The position numbers and the translations under genes were made by a program. Below the pieces are notes generated by a model that was not told the origin of the DNA, searched no databases, and worked only from the letters and a program-made list of their open reading frames with translations. Positions 12,769 through 23,532 of a stretch of DNA of 64,000 nucleotides are shown here, in pieces. This DNA is from Rhizoctonia solani (lineage: Eukaryota > Basidiomycota > Agaricomycetes > Cantharellales > Ceratobasidiaceae). Position 1 is the stretch's first letter; every line of letters begins with the position of its first letter. Location: NCBI RefSeq assembly GCF_016906535.1, contig NC_057370.1, forward strand, positions 1,426,001-1,490,000, written 5' to 3'.

Positions 12769-13945
12769 TACTACTCTAAGGCTGTTTATGTACCCAGCAT
12801 TGCGGTCCATGTACATTCGGTTGATCCATGCATTAGTATATCAAAATATAGTAAATGCTTCGTTTTGAGCCCCTGCCATTCGAAGCATGATCTTGGCTGT
12901 GAACGGGTGTCAATCGAACCACCTTGGTATTATTTTTCATGAAAGTAATCGTGCCGCCCAAGCAAATTCTGACCGGCACTTTTTTCGGGCCGATTGGTAC
13001 TGAAAAGACTGTATTTGTTTCTAACGGTTCGTCCGCATTATATGGCCCAGATGTGCATTCGTGAAAGTTCGTTCTTAATGAGAAATGTCCCATTTTTTTT
13101 ATTGGTAATACCCCAAACAATCGCGAGGTAATCACCATACTAATTCGCTGTGGCCGTTTAAATGACGTCCTTTGGTTGGACGTTCTCGCCACTGCTGATC
13201 GATCAAGCTTCGGCAATATCCAGCCTATTCGCAGTGACGAGCAGGAACAATCCTCGTCAGCGTGAGGTCATACTCGACCTTGCGCGATGCACGCTATAGA
13301 AATGCACACTCGTATCTTTGCCACGAGGTCTTTGGGCGCTCATTCCAAATACATATTTCATCTTCCGGCACGAACGTGGAAGTCTAAAATAGTGAATAAG
13401 ATGACTGGATATTTCACTTTTAACGGCATTGAATGAGGTGTACAGAATAACAGAATTGCTTCAATGGACTCATGTTACGTCTTTTTATTAATAGATTTTC
13501 AGCAACATCTTCGGTCGCGAGGTCGATGGTGATCTACCATGATCCGTGATGATCGAGCCGAGGGATGATTCCCACGCGCTAGTACCATAATTTATACGCG
13601 CATACAGTCAAATTTCTCACCTGACCCTTGTGTTCCGAGAGAGTTCCTACCCTGCGTGGGCCTAGACTGGTTTTTGTTTATGTTATTCCCCAATTATCTG
13701 ATATGCGGCCTTTCAGCCTGTCAGCTTGTTAGCCGCCGGGAAGGATGCTGTATGCGACATAAATGATTGGGTGGACAGCCGAAGCTTAAAGTATGTCTCG
13801 AACTGGGTCGGTTAGCAACGACGCTTGTGCATGTTGAGACAGTTCTTTCCTTTTGCCATCTAGTACTCCATCCGAGACTTCTCTATGCGCTCATGGATCA
13901 TTCATCTGGGAACACATGACTCTAACTATGACGTCCTGCCCGAAC

Positions 13946-13963
13946 TCGTCGTCGTCGTCGTCG
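13946..13963. repeat. (TCG)6 microsatellite
   Basis: Six perfect TCG units in an otherwise non-repetitive intergenic stretch. Confidence 0.9.
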
Positions 13964-14814
13964 TTACCCTCGAAACCATCAGTTGGTGGCGAATGCTTCA
14001 TCTGTACAGAGTCGACCAGACTCGTTATATGTGATTCTCGAGCGTACCACACCGTTCAGCCGTTATCGATAACTAGGCCTACACAAATTGTTTCAAATGA
14101 GCAATTACCCGAAGATAAACCACGGATACATGTGTTTTAGGCTTTGCAATCCATGCGCGAATACCCTATTTTCATAATCATTCGTTTGTTCGGGGGCATG
14201 CACATGGAGTCGCTGTTACAAAGATAGACTGGGAGGGTTGATAACATCTAGGCGGCTAGTTTTTGTTTTTAGTCCGCCTGCAAGCTTCTTCTGCCGTAAA
14301 ATTCAAAGGGGCGATTGGAGTGACCAGGTCTTCCCGATGCCGGAGACAGACGTCGATGTATGGTAGTGGAGCGCAATGGGGGCAAATAGTTTCAGCCCTA
14401 CTTTCCCTCTTTTCGCGTAGTACGAGCGCGACAGATATTCAGATTATCCCGATCGAGCGAGTTCCGGTAGTGTTGCGCCCCCGTCGGGACCGGGCGTGCT
14501 CTGGATGGTGAGGTCGTGTCGCCCTGCAGGAGGTGTAGAGGGCAGAGGGTGGGAATAGCGTGCGAGAGAAGCGTGATGAAAGGAGCCAATCATGAGAAGA
14601 TATGTCATGTAGAGTTTTTCGTGCCAACGGTGGCGGACGGAGGAATATGCGCTGCGAGGGGCGCGTGATGTGGGGGAGTGGGGAGGTGGGCCCGATATGT
14701 GCAAGCACGGAACCCTGAAAGCTGGGCCTCGAATTACCAGTTTGCTTGTTATGTGTAGAGAGTGTGTTGGGCGTGTGCGGTCATATACACTACAAATTTA
14801 GAGCCCCAGGTAGA

Positions 14815-14920
14815 GCTTTGCGTCCCTTTTTGTGTTTTGTGTTTCTGTTTCCGACCTCCAACTTTCCCGCCGGCCGTACTTTTCCCCTTCCCCTCCACTC
14901 TCCCCTTCCTGCTTTGGTGT
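14815..14920 (+). promoter_or_regulatory. Pyrimidine-rich leader before LDB-like start codon
   Basis: A long run rich in T and C, including TTTTCCCCTTCCCCTCC, ends just before the ATG at 14923. CT-rich blocks close to the start are common in promoters and 5' leaders of filamentous fungi. No experimental signal can be read from sequence alone. Confidence 0.4.
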
Positions 14921-14922
14921 GT

Positions 14923-17900
14923 ATGGACTACGGCTCATCTCAGGCCGGGTCTAGCGAGATTCTGCCTCATTACATGAATACTTTGTACCAACAACAACCA
15001 CAATCACAGCCGCAGCTGCAACAGCAAGGCCAGCAGGCATCACAACTGCAACTGCAATTGCAACAACAACAACAACAGCAACAACAACAATCCCAAGCGA
15101 CGCACGGCGGGTTCGGGGGGTCGCAACAACAGGTGAGAATGTGTGTTCATTTGATAGTGGAGATGCCGGACGGCGTCATGTGCCTTTCCATGTTAATCGT
15201 GCATGGGTTCCAATTCTCGGGTGTTATTTGATCAGCGCTGACTTGGCCCCGCCGCTCTTTAACGCTCTTTAATCGCACAACACCCTCCGGCCGGACTTGA
15301 ATTTGTGCTTGGGATTTGTGCTTGAATTTGTGGTGTTCCGAACTGGTGTGCATCTCGGACAAACGTTCCTGGCGTCTGTTTTCGTCGGCTTGTCACATCA
15401 TTATCCGACCATCTCGCATCTCGGACCCCAATTCTTCATCCGACTTCCACCACCACCACCACCCTCACCCCACATCTTACTTCCCACAACAACTACGCGA
15501 TTGTATTTTCGTGACTAATTCATATTATATCGCACCACACTTAGGACACGGTGTTCGAGCAGAGCACGAAATCGATCCAATCTCAAGCCGGCGCGAATCG
15601 CATGGCGCCATTTGGACCTCAGCATCAGCCTGGAGGAGGACCTAGCGGGGGCATGCCTGGCGGAATGGGGGGAATGAACATGGGCATGAACATGCCGTCC
15701 ATGGGCGGCGCTCCCGGTGGGATGAACCCTGCTATGGGTGTCCCTGGCGGCATGAACCCCGGCATGAACGTCGGCGGCCCCAATATGGGAGGCATGGGTG
15801 GTCCCCCAAACACTATGAATATGGGTGTCAACGGCCCCGCCGTCGGCATCGGCGCCAACGGACAGAGACCCGGGATCCCGCGCAAGATGGGAGTTAACCA
15901 AATGCCCATGGGCGGTGTACGACACGGTGAGTTAGCCATCGGATCGTGGTGGCATTTGCTCGTCGGTCAATTACTCATCAATCCCGTCTGTTCCACCTCC
16001 TGTTGCCTGCAGGGATGCCGCAACGAATGAACGTAGGCATGCAGAACGGAATGGCGTCCGCCATGCCCGGCCAGTCCGCCATGGGAGGAATGAACACCCT
16101 GTTGTCCGGCGCACCCAACCTCGCCGGCGCACAAGGGGGGATGGGCAACATGGGCCCAGGAGCAGGCGGCCCGAATGGTCCCGGAGGCGCGGGTGGCATG
16201 GGAAGGATGATCCCATCGATGGGTGGCGCAAACGGCGGCATGTCGCTCGGTGCTCAGCCCGGTAACATGCCTGGCCCCAACATGGGCCCCGGCCCCGGCC
16301 CCGGTCCCGGCATGGCTGCATCTGGCGCAATGTCTGGTATGAACGGATGGGTATGTGCCGGCCTCCACAACGGTCGTATGGTGCCGAACAACCCCCGGAA
16401 CTAAACCCATGGGTTCGTCCAACATGCCCAACGGCCCGTGGCAAGACAGGCAATACCCCGACGGCATGGTCAAGCGCACCAACACCGGCCAACTCGACGA
16501 CTTTAATTCCATCCCCCTCCCAGCACCCTCCACTCGGCCCTCAGCCACAGCATCCACACGGTGTCGGGGGGTCCCAGATTGGGGGTCCTGCCCAGCACGG
16601 TGTTGGAGGGTCGGCCCAAATGGCTCATTCGCTCGTACCCCAGATGGGTCAACAAGCGCCGCCTTCATCCCAACCATCTGCGGGGTCTCCTGTGAACAAT
16701 CTCCCGGCCCATCACCCGGCGCAACTCGCCGGCCAGATGGGTGGAGGCATTCCCGGACCAGGCGGTTCTATGTCTGGCGCCACCATGGGCCAACCAGGCG
16801 GCACTCCACGCATGGCTACACCCGTACACCCAGGAGGACCAGGAGGGCCGTTGATGTCCAACCCTCCAGCTCCATCGCCACACCGCATGGGCGGCTCGCC
16901 TGCGCACCACCAAGGACATCCTCACCAGCCACACATTGTCGGATCCCCTGCGCACCAAACCAGATGAGTTCCCCTCGACACATTACCTCCAGTTCCCCCG
17001 CGCCTGGACAAGGTCCTCACCCCTCACGAAGCAATGCTCCAACACCTGTCCCGCCACGAGGAGCCAGCGCGGATCCGATGGTGGGTATGCGTCCCGATGG
17101 CATGCAGCCCAATGACATGCGACTACCCGTGATCCACCGGCAATAATGCGTATCAATGATGGAATCGGTAGCGTTGTCCGTGGCCCAGACGGCTCGCTTC
17201 GCCCAGCTAACGATCTGATGCTTCTCCGCGACGGCCGCCTCGTACGTGACATGCAACCGCCCATGGAGGGAATCAATCGCGCCCCTTCGGCAGACGGTAT
17301 GGTCCGACAAGGCAGCATGGGTCTCCCGCCCAACGGGCCTATACGTCCCGGAGCAGAGATTGGTCGACTGGGCCCGGACGGACTCATACGCGGTGCAGGA
17401 GGGCCATACGTTCAACCACCCTACGGTTCACAACCCGGAAATTTCCCTCCTCCATACGGAGGCATACATCCAACCCCAGCGCAGCAGCACCAGAACATGC
17501 AAACGCAACGTGGTGCTGGTGGAGCTCTCGGCGGACCTGGCCCGGGTCCCGGACCAGGACCAGGGCCAGGAGGTCCTCCTCGGGCCGCAAGCGTGGACGA
17601 TCTGGCGGGATTATCTCAAATGGACTTGCCGGGGATTTAGATATCGTTGGTATGTCCGGTCCTGGACGCCCGGACCTGGCAGGGCATCGCTACCCCCACA
17701 GATACCACCGATGATGAATAACGTCTGTGGACCGAGACCTGGCCCGGCAGGACCCGTGGCGATGGCACGAAGGCCGACATTGATGCAAGGAAGGCCACTC
17801 CCGATAGGCATGGGTGTTGTACGAATGCTCGAATTGAGTCAAGAATTGAGTAATATGAAAGATGTGAGTGTAACAGAATATACCCGAGATATCCGGCTGA

Positions 17901-19179
17901 TCAGATATTTCAGAAAATGTTGCCCGACTGGGTACGATTTAGGGGAGAATTTTTCACGCAATCAGGTAGTATCTCAATGACAATATTCTACGGTGTCGAA
18001 GGGCGGAAATACAGTACGTGAATCGTTGGCCAGACTGATAACACCTTCGGACTGACGGTTAGCCGCAGTGGTCGCGCCCGAACTCATCCCTCGTTACTTT
18101 CTCGCATTCTTTGAGAGTGGAGTGAACAAGATGAGTATCGGTTTGAATGGCGCGACCGAAACGACCGAAGGATGCCAAAACGAACAACTCGAATCATATG
18201 TTTCGACAATGCATGCCGTTTGGCGATACGAGCTTGATAACGGATGGGTCGTGGAGCACAATGGACCGCTAAAAGTTCATCTCGTGGCGGAACAAGTCCC
18301 TGGAGATCCGCAGTCGTTTAAACTCAAGATTAATAACATGGTCTGCAACGCCCCAACGACATCTTATTTCTTCCGACCAGAGAGGATCGATGGTAATCTC
18401 CTTCATGGACCAAATCATGATGTTGGCCCGATGACACCCGGATATCCCCGGGCCTCGCAGCACGCCACGGGCGAGCCCATGGGCGGCCCTGGCGTCGGTC
18501 TGGGTGACGATCACGGAGCATTCCTCGAGCACGAAGAGAGGATTATGTACGAAAAGGCATCACTTCCGCCTAAACCGTTCCAGACGTACGGTCTTCCGGG
18601 GAGTGTGTGGAGATTATTAACGGTGAGTAGAGCGTTTTTTTATGGATTTTAGGCCGACTTGTTCGTGACTCACGCCCAGCCGGCAGTTCATTCCCTCATT
18701 TTAATCCCAGTTTCAACCCCTCACATATGCCCAACCATAGTCCGGCCTTGGTCCACGCTCAGGCAGGCATGCATCATGGCCCACCCCAAGGTGCGATACC
18801 GACGACAGGCCGACCGACGCCAACTCCTCCACCTATGCGACAGGGCGGAGGACCTGGTATTGGCCGCGGAGGTATGCCTTTAGCCGGAAGCGGCGAACTC
18901 CCGCCTGTTCCAGGTCTAGGCGTCGCAATTCCATCGGGTATGATCATGTCCCAGTCCCCACTTCTCACCCATCCTGGGGCGCCTGGACAGCAGCCAAACG
19001 TGCAGCTCGGTCTGAAACGTAAACAGCAAGCTGAGCAAGGGCCCGACCCGATGAGTGGTCCGTCGAACCCCCAGCCTCCCCGAGGGATGCCCAACTCAAC
19101 TAACCAGAACCGGTTCAACAAGTCGTCTCCTGTTGGCGGTCGGAAAAAGGCCAAAACCAACCCTAGCACGCTCAGTTGA
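14923..19179 (+). CDS. LIM-domain-binding (LDB/SEUSS/PtaB-type) transcription cofactor, frame-broken
   Basis: Nuclear adaptor of the LDB1/SEUSS family; fungal members such as PtaB partner Som1/Flo8-type factors in adhesion and development. Exon 1 (14923-15132) encodes a Gln-rich start with polyQ. A 412-nt intron precedes exon 2 (15545-15926), and exon 3 starts at 16013. Both later exons begin with long Gly/Met/Pro repeats. The conserved LDB domain lies at about 17720-18500: RMLELSQELSNMK, then exon 17914-18013 (KMLPDWVRFRGEFFTQSGS) and exon 18063 onward (VVAPELIPRYFLAFFESGV). The C-terminus holds a basic GRKKAKTN patch. At least eight frame breaks occur, near 16349, 16405, 16515, 16959, 17120, 17632, 17690 and 18595. 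All are repaired by adding one base (two at 16515) to a short homopolymer. The last repair also makes the following splice phase work. Family call firm; intactness doubtful. Confidence 0.8.
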
Positions 19180-19546
19180 TAGACACGCACACAATGCTTG
19201 CTTTTTTTCTCTGCCACTATTGTTGTCCTATTTTTCATTTCATCTATGCACCATGTCGCTTTCATAGTCCAATGTCTGTGTTATCGTCATTTTTTTATCA
19301 CCATTTGCTCTCGTGTTTCCTATGTTGTTTGATTGTTGGCTCGCCCATGTTCTGACGTTGGTGAAAACCTATCCTCCTCTCTCGCATACCTTGCTTCATT
19401 TTGCTTCTCGCTTGTTTAGTTATCTATTCATCAGATCTCTTAGGTTTCTTTATGTACTTTACGCTGGGGACGGGAATGATCAACATACTTCTTGCATTCA
19501 CGTCGGCGGTCTCCGAAATAAATTAACCCAAGAGTACGAATATATC

Positions 19547-20892
19547 TTACTTATCAACCAGATTTCGGTCCCCAATTACTTGTCCGATGCCTGGGTGCAT
19601 CCGATCTAGGTGTTCTCTCCGCATCCTCAACAACAAGTCGACCACTTCTCGCTCACTGATTTTTTTGCTTTTTGAACAACAAGTCGACCACTTCTCGCTC
19701 ACTGATTTTTGCTTTTTGGCCTCTTGGTCCTTCATCCCGTCAGCCACGGCATTCGCTGCCTCGCCTGCGCTCCCTTCTCCAAGCTGATCCCACAGTGCAT
19801 AGATTGATATATCTCCTGCGCGACGGTCGCCACCTCAGGCAACGACACATTCAGTCCCGCCAAGAACCTTATATACGGATTCTGCGCCGCAGCAGGGTAC
19901 TTGACTGCCCCCGTCATCGGTTCACGTTCGGTTTGCTCGACACAGTCAGTTTATTCCGGGTCGTGTTGTGTAAGACTAGGGCCAGGTAAGTGCTGCGACT
20001 GCGATTATCCATGGTGGATGAATGAGGCAGAGGTCTGTGCGGTATGTGTCGTTGATCAGGAACCTATCTTCCGCGTGAGAATGGCACAAGCCGAGTGTGA
20101 AGTAAACCTACCAAGCCATTTGGATAGCGCCGTCTTCGATGCCTTCCATCCGGCCTTCGCCCGTGCCCCAATATCTCTCCCCGTCATTGTAGAACGATGC
20201 TGTAGAACCGGACCCACTGCTTAATTCGCCTGCTTCGCTTTCTTGAACCGTCTCATAACGTGGGAGCAGCGCCAGCAGACTTCGGTAAGGGTGGAACACA
20301 ATCAAGTCAAAGTCGAGGTCTTCGAGGAGGTAGAATTCCATTTCGGCGAGCTTGGAGTGATCTCCAGGAAATGACTTGTATTGATACTCATCTGTGGCAA
20401 GGTCCTGGTCATTGGCCATGTTTAGTGTATATAGGGCGAGCCAAACTCACTGCTGTATATCGTTCTGGATTCTACGACTACGCTCTTAAGATGAATAGGT
20501 ACTTCTTCCGCCTTGGCTGCAAGGTAGCAACATGTCGATGCCACAAAGAACGGGTCGGTCTCGCAGTACGAGTTTGATGTAAAATCGTCGAAAATATACG
20601 GTAGTCGCAACGACCTGTTGCTTCAAGTTGAGCTTTTTACATAGTTTTGAGATAACTGGAGCCCAGGTAAGCAATGAGGGGCAAATTAGGGCAAGTCAAG
20701 TTCTCACCGTTTGCGAAAAGGATACCAATTAGCGCGATTTGGGTCTGGTCAGCATATTGAAGATCCAATGCCCGTGCTTGTTCAACAGTCGCACGATCGA
20801 CAACCAATCCCTACTATCATATCAGTAAGTCTTGGCCCATGTAGTTCAAGGAGTGGAATTACTAGTGACGAAGACCAAAAGTCAGTGGCCAT
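19547..20892 (-). CDS. SSN8: Cyclin C (Mediator kinase module), frame-broken
   Basis: Cyclin partner of Cdk8 in the Mediator kinase module, nuclear. Exons about 20863-20892, 20708-20813, 20451-20655, 20112-20391 and 19547-20063, with introns of 48-59 nt. Diagnostic stretches: MATDFWSSS at the start, then ALDLQYADQTQIALIGILF, VISKLCKKLNLKQQVVAT, CETDPFFVASTCCYLAAK with AEEVP, LAEMEFYLLEDLDFDLIVF with HPYRSLLAL, WFLINDTYRTDLCL, and the tail FLAGLNVSLPEVATVAQE. Frame breaks occur near 20865, 20800, 20575 (AAACTCG), 20000 (CTTACC), 19810 (ATATATC) and in the duplicated tail. In the middle exons adding one or two bases restores the cyclin C pattern exactly. Either consensus errors or a decayed allele. 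It converges on the LDB-like gene, stop to stop, 367 bases apart. Confidence 0.82.
19629..19718. repeat. 46-bp tandem duplication in cyclin C tail
   Basis: Two adjacent near-identical copies, 19629-19674 and 19675-19718, beginning AACAACAAGTCGACC. They differ by two bases in a T run. They lie in the coding tail of the minus-strand cyclin C gene and duplicate the segment encoding SEREVVDLL. Confidence 0.85.
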
Positions 20893-21067
20893 GGTTGGGA
20901 AGCCGCGTTCCTGCCTATATTTCAAATAAGCTGCTTCTGGCGTATATACTTGCTGATCATCAACGGAGGCAAATAGTTATCACACGCATACACCCTATAC
21001 ATCAACCAAGCTATTCCTTCATCGAAGAGATCCAGATGAACACATAAGCTATTTACCTTGACCGTTG

Positions 21068-21418
21068 CTAGACTGGGTACACCGGGACACTCCGGTCGTG
21101 TTGTCCTATGCTTCTGCTCACGGGTCTGGTCTCAGAACTAGATCTTGGTGGCTTAGCTAGACTCATAGGGCCTGAGAACTCCTCTATTAAAGGCAGTTGG
21201 TTTCTTGCCAGATATCTATACTCCCCCTCCTCCCTAATATATCTTGTACCGGAATGCGTTTCCCTCAGATAGTTCTGTCCATCTTGGCCTTGGTACCTTT
21301 CTTGGGGGCCCTTGCTAGCTCTAGCACCAACTGAGTTCTTGCGTAGGCAAGGAGCTAATTCAATAGCCGCTGTATTCTCCAGTAGTCCAAGCTGGCCCAC
21401 TCGTCCCTGAAGGTACAA
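21068..21418 (-). other. Isolated 116-codon open frame, unrecognised
   Basis: An open frame reading YLQGRVGQLGLLENTAAIE near its start, Arg/Ser-rich, with no domain recognised. It sits alone between cyclin C and the secreted-protein paralogues. It could be a fragment of a repeat or transposon-derived reading frame, or chance. No terminal repeats were seen around it. Confidence 0.2.
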
Positions 21419-21471
21419 AATATCTTGAATAAGCTATAACGTCCGCTTCACTATATTGATATTCGCTCATA

Positions 21472-21994
21472 GGCACTCAGTCCATAAACGATCCCGAACT
21501 TGCGTCGACAACCATATCGAGCGTACTTGATTTTACGAATATATTAAACGCAGCTATGGATACCTTCAACACCGGAGATGAGGGTTTACTTATCTGGATG
21601 GCCGGAAGCTTGATGATGTGCAAATGGCCGAAAAGATCGTTCAACTGTGGCAGGTGAGGAGACATACCTCGTTCTCTGTAATCCTCTACTCATTCGCATT
21701 CACAGAGCATTGGTAAGGTTGTCTTACTCGTCAAGGACTCGGGCAGTGCACTGTCGCCGAGGTGGTGCATATATTGCGTAAGGTCCTGTTGTGTATGTTA
21801 CAACACTGTGCTGACTTGCGGTATGTAGCTTTAATTTGGAATTATCTTATGAAGACATATTGCGCGTCGCCCAAGGAGTAGCCAAATTGCCTAACGTGGT
21901 TGAGACAGCAAAAGCCAACCAAGACTTAATGGCCGGAATTGTTGATTCTATACTCGGATCAGCGCTTGTCGACAGCTTGAGTCTTACCGAGTAA
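21472..21994 (+). pseudogene. Upstream copy of small secreted-protein paralogue pair, partial
   Basis: Remnant or incompletely modelled gene related to the one at 22607-23336. Exon pieces are seen at about 21472-21653 (AAMDTFNTGDEGLLI, then QMAEKIVQLWQ in another frame), 21709-21780 (SIGKVVLLVKDSGSA) and 21833-21994 (YEDILRVAQGVAKLPNVVET, ending at a stop). They match the second copy in order and in intron positions (MNTFDMGPEAQLI, GEKYAAYQK, SLVHCMSLVKDT, THDALQR...VDTAK). No signal-peptide exon was found. The frame changes within the first piece. Pattern of short amphipathic helices is compatible with hydrophobic-surface-binding (HsbA-like) proteins, but this is a weak inference. Confidence 0.4.
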
Positions 21995-22606
21995 AACATG
22001 GGCAAGGATCGGGCTGTATGTCATATATAGTAAGGGATAGCACACGGACAGTATTTTATCACATTCCAATCAGGGGAAGTGATTATCTGTACATGTGACC
22101 ATAAGCGTGGACATGATATATAAATTTCGAACATAAATTTTAGATTCTATACTCGATTGTCGGGGTTACAACTAATATTGAGATTGGGAACGCACTTTCT
22201 CTTAACTTTACCAAGGACGGCTCTCAAATGAAGGTATCTAGATGTACTACCAAACCCCATTAAATCAAAGGCGCGCGTACTCTCATTCATTTGTATAGTC
22301 GAAATACTATCGGCCACAAGGATTACTACCTGTACACGTTACGATACCATACAGAACTCTGATGCCGCGCCCAAATCCAATGTCACCCTAGTTGAGATTA
22401 AATTACAGGATAATTACATACATTACTACACCCTGTTGTGACTTTACGCCACCAACTACTACGACCTTACACGAGAGCCCTAATCCTCCAAACATTTTTG
22501 TGTCTTAACCACAAATCAAACAATGCTTGATATAAAAAAGATGGTGTCTTAGTTACCCTGTGCTCCCGTTTCTTACTCTTTCCCCCCTGTTGAACCAGCC
22601 GTCGAT
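21995..22606. other. Intergenic between paralogues
   Basis: About 610 AT-rich bases with no coding signal recognised. The part just before 22607 contains TATAAAAAAG near 22532 and a C/T-rich run near 22565-22595, which could serve as the promoter of the downstream copy. Confidence 0.4.
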
Positions 22607-23336
22607 ATGTTCCTCGCTCGCATCGCTCTGACCACTTTGGTCATGTGGTCGTCCATATCCATGACGTCAGCTTCTGATGTCGGACTCAACTATATGGGAG
22701 AGAGTGGCGTGGTTCCAGCTCTCAATGCGGGTATATTGGGGTTGGAGGATCTCATTTCCAAGGCCCGTGGTCCAACGTTACTTGTCATCCATTGAGATCA
22801 ACACTGAAGTACCTGAGATAGGTGCACAGCCTGTGATGAACCTTCACGAAGCAATGCTTCTTATATCTAGCTGCAACGATGTTTCGATATCTATAGCTAC
22901 AGGAATGAACACCTTTGATATGGGTCCTGAGGCTCAACTGATAGATATTGGCGGAAGCAATATCAGCCTCGAAGAGCTCGGTGAGAAATACGCGGCGTAC
23001 CAGAAGGTGAGCAACCTAGTTTTATTTATTTTATCAACAAGTCAATTGTGCCTTTCAGAGTCTGGTACACTGTATGTCACTCGTAAAAGATACGCAGAAT
23101 GTTAAAGTTGGAGATGTAATGCAAGAAATAGCGTAAGTAGACCCAGCAGAGTGCGCATGGTCCATCACTTATAAAACATGCTTTTCTAGTCTACATGCGA
23201 CCACTACACATGATGCTTTACAAAGGATCTACCCCCAAATGACCAACATGCCCACTGCTGTTGATACTGCCAAGTACTACCAGGGTTTAATGAGCACAAT
23301 ATTGGCTCTCTGCTTGGTTCTATTGATTCTGATTGA
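22607..23336 (+). CDS. Small secreted protein, HsbA-like pattern, frame-broken
   Basis: The start MFLARIALTTLVMWSSISM followed by TSASD is a convincing secretion signal. Mature part: VVPALNAGILGLEDLI, then after a frame break near 22765 EVPEIGAQPVMNLHEAM and MNTFDMGPEAQL. Introns at about 23008-23058 (GTGAGC...TTCAG) and 23132-23190 (GTAAGT...CTAG) join SLVHCMSLVKDTQNVK and THDALQRIYPQMTN. A second frame break near 23300 gives the ending IGSLLGSIDSD. Without repair the frame continues to a stop at 23388 with an unlikely hydrophobic tail. The helical, alternating pattern resembles fungal hydrophobic-surface-binding protein A domains. Function is not established. Paralogue of the copy at 21472-21994. 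Confidence 0.5.
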
Positions 23337-23532
23337 TTTACTTTGCTCCAAGTGTATTTATGCAACAACACCGCATTGTTATATCTAGACAATCCATAGA
23401 ATGCGCATGTTTAGTACATAGAATATATAGATGATCGACTATCCAGGTGTGGGCAGCAGAATTGAACAAAGAAGTGGATACATGTGTAGAGCTCCGAGTA
23501 CAGATGATTGGCCGAAACTAGACAGCATTGAA

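Larger units (their letters stand above)
12769..14922. other. Intergenic, upstream region of LDB-like gene
   Basis: About 2.1 kb with no supported gene. The right part (about 14260-14720) is GC-rich, with overlapping open frames on both strands but no recognisable protein. It probably holds the promoter and 5' leader of the LDB-like gene. One trinucleotide microsatellite is listed separately. Confidence 0.45.

Noticed and set aside
12833..13216. 127-codon minus-strand frame containing KKVPVRICLGG
   Set aside because: No domain recognised, AT-rich flanks, no exon partners; likely chance.
14263..14708. Several long overlapping frames on both strands
   Set aside because: GC-rich upstream region of the LDB-like gene; residues look random and no splice-supported model emerged.
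15515..16677. Long minus-strand frames with His/Ala repeats opposite the LDB-like gene
   Set aside because: Antisense readings of the Gly/Met repeat exons; the plus-strand reading links in frame to the conserved LDB domain.
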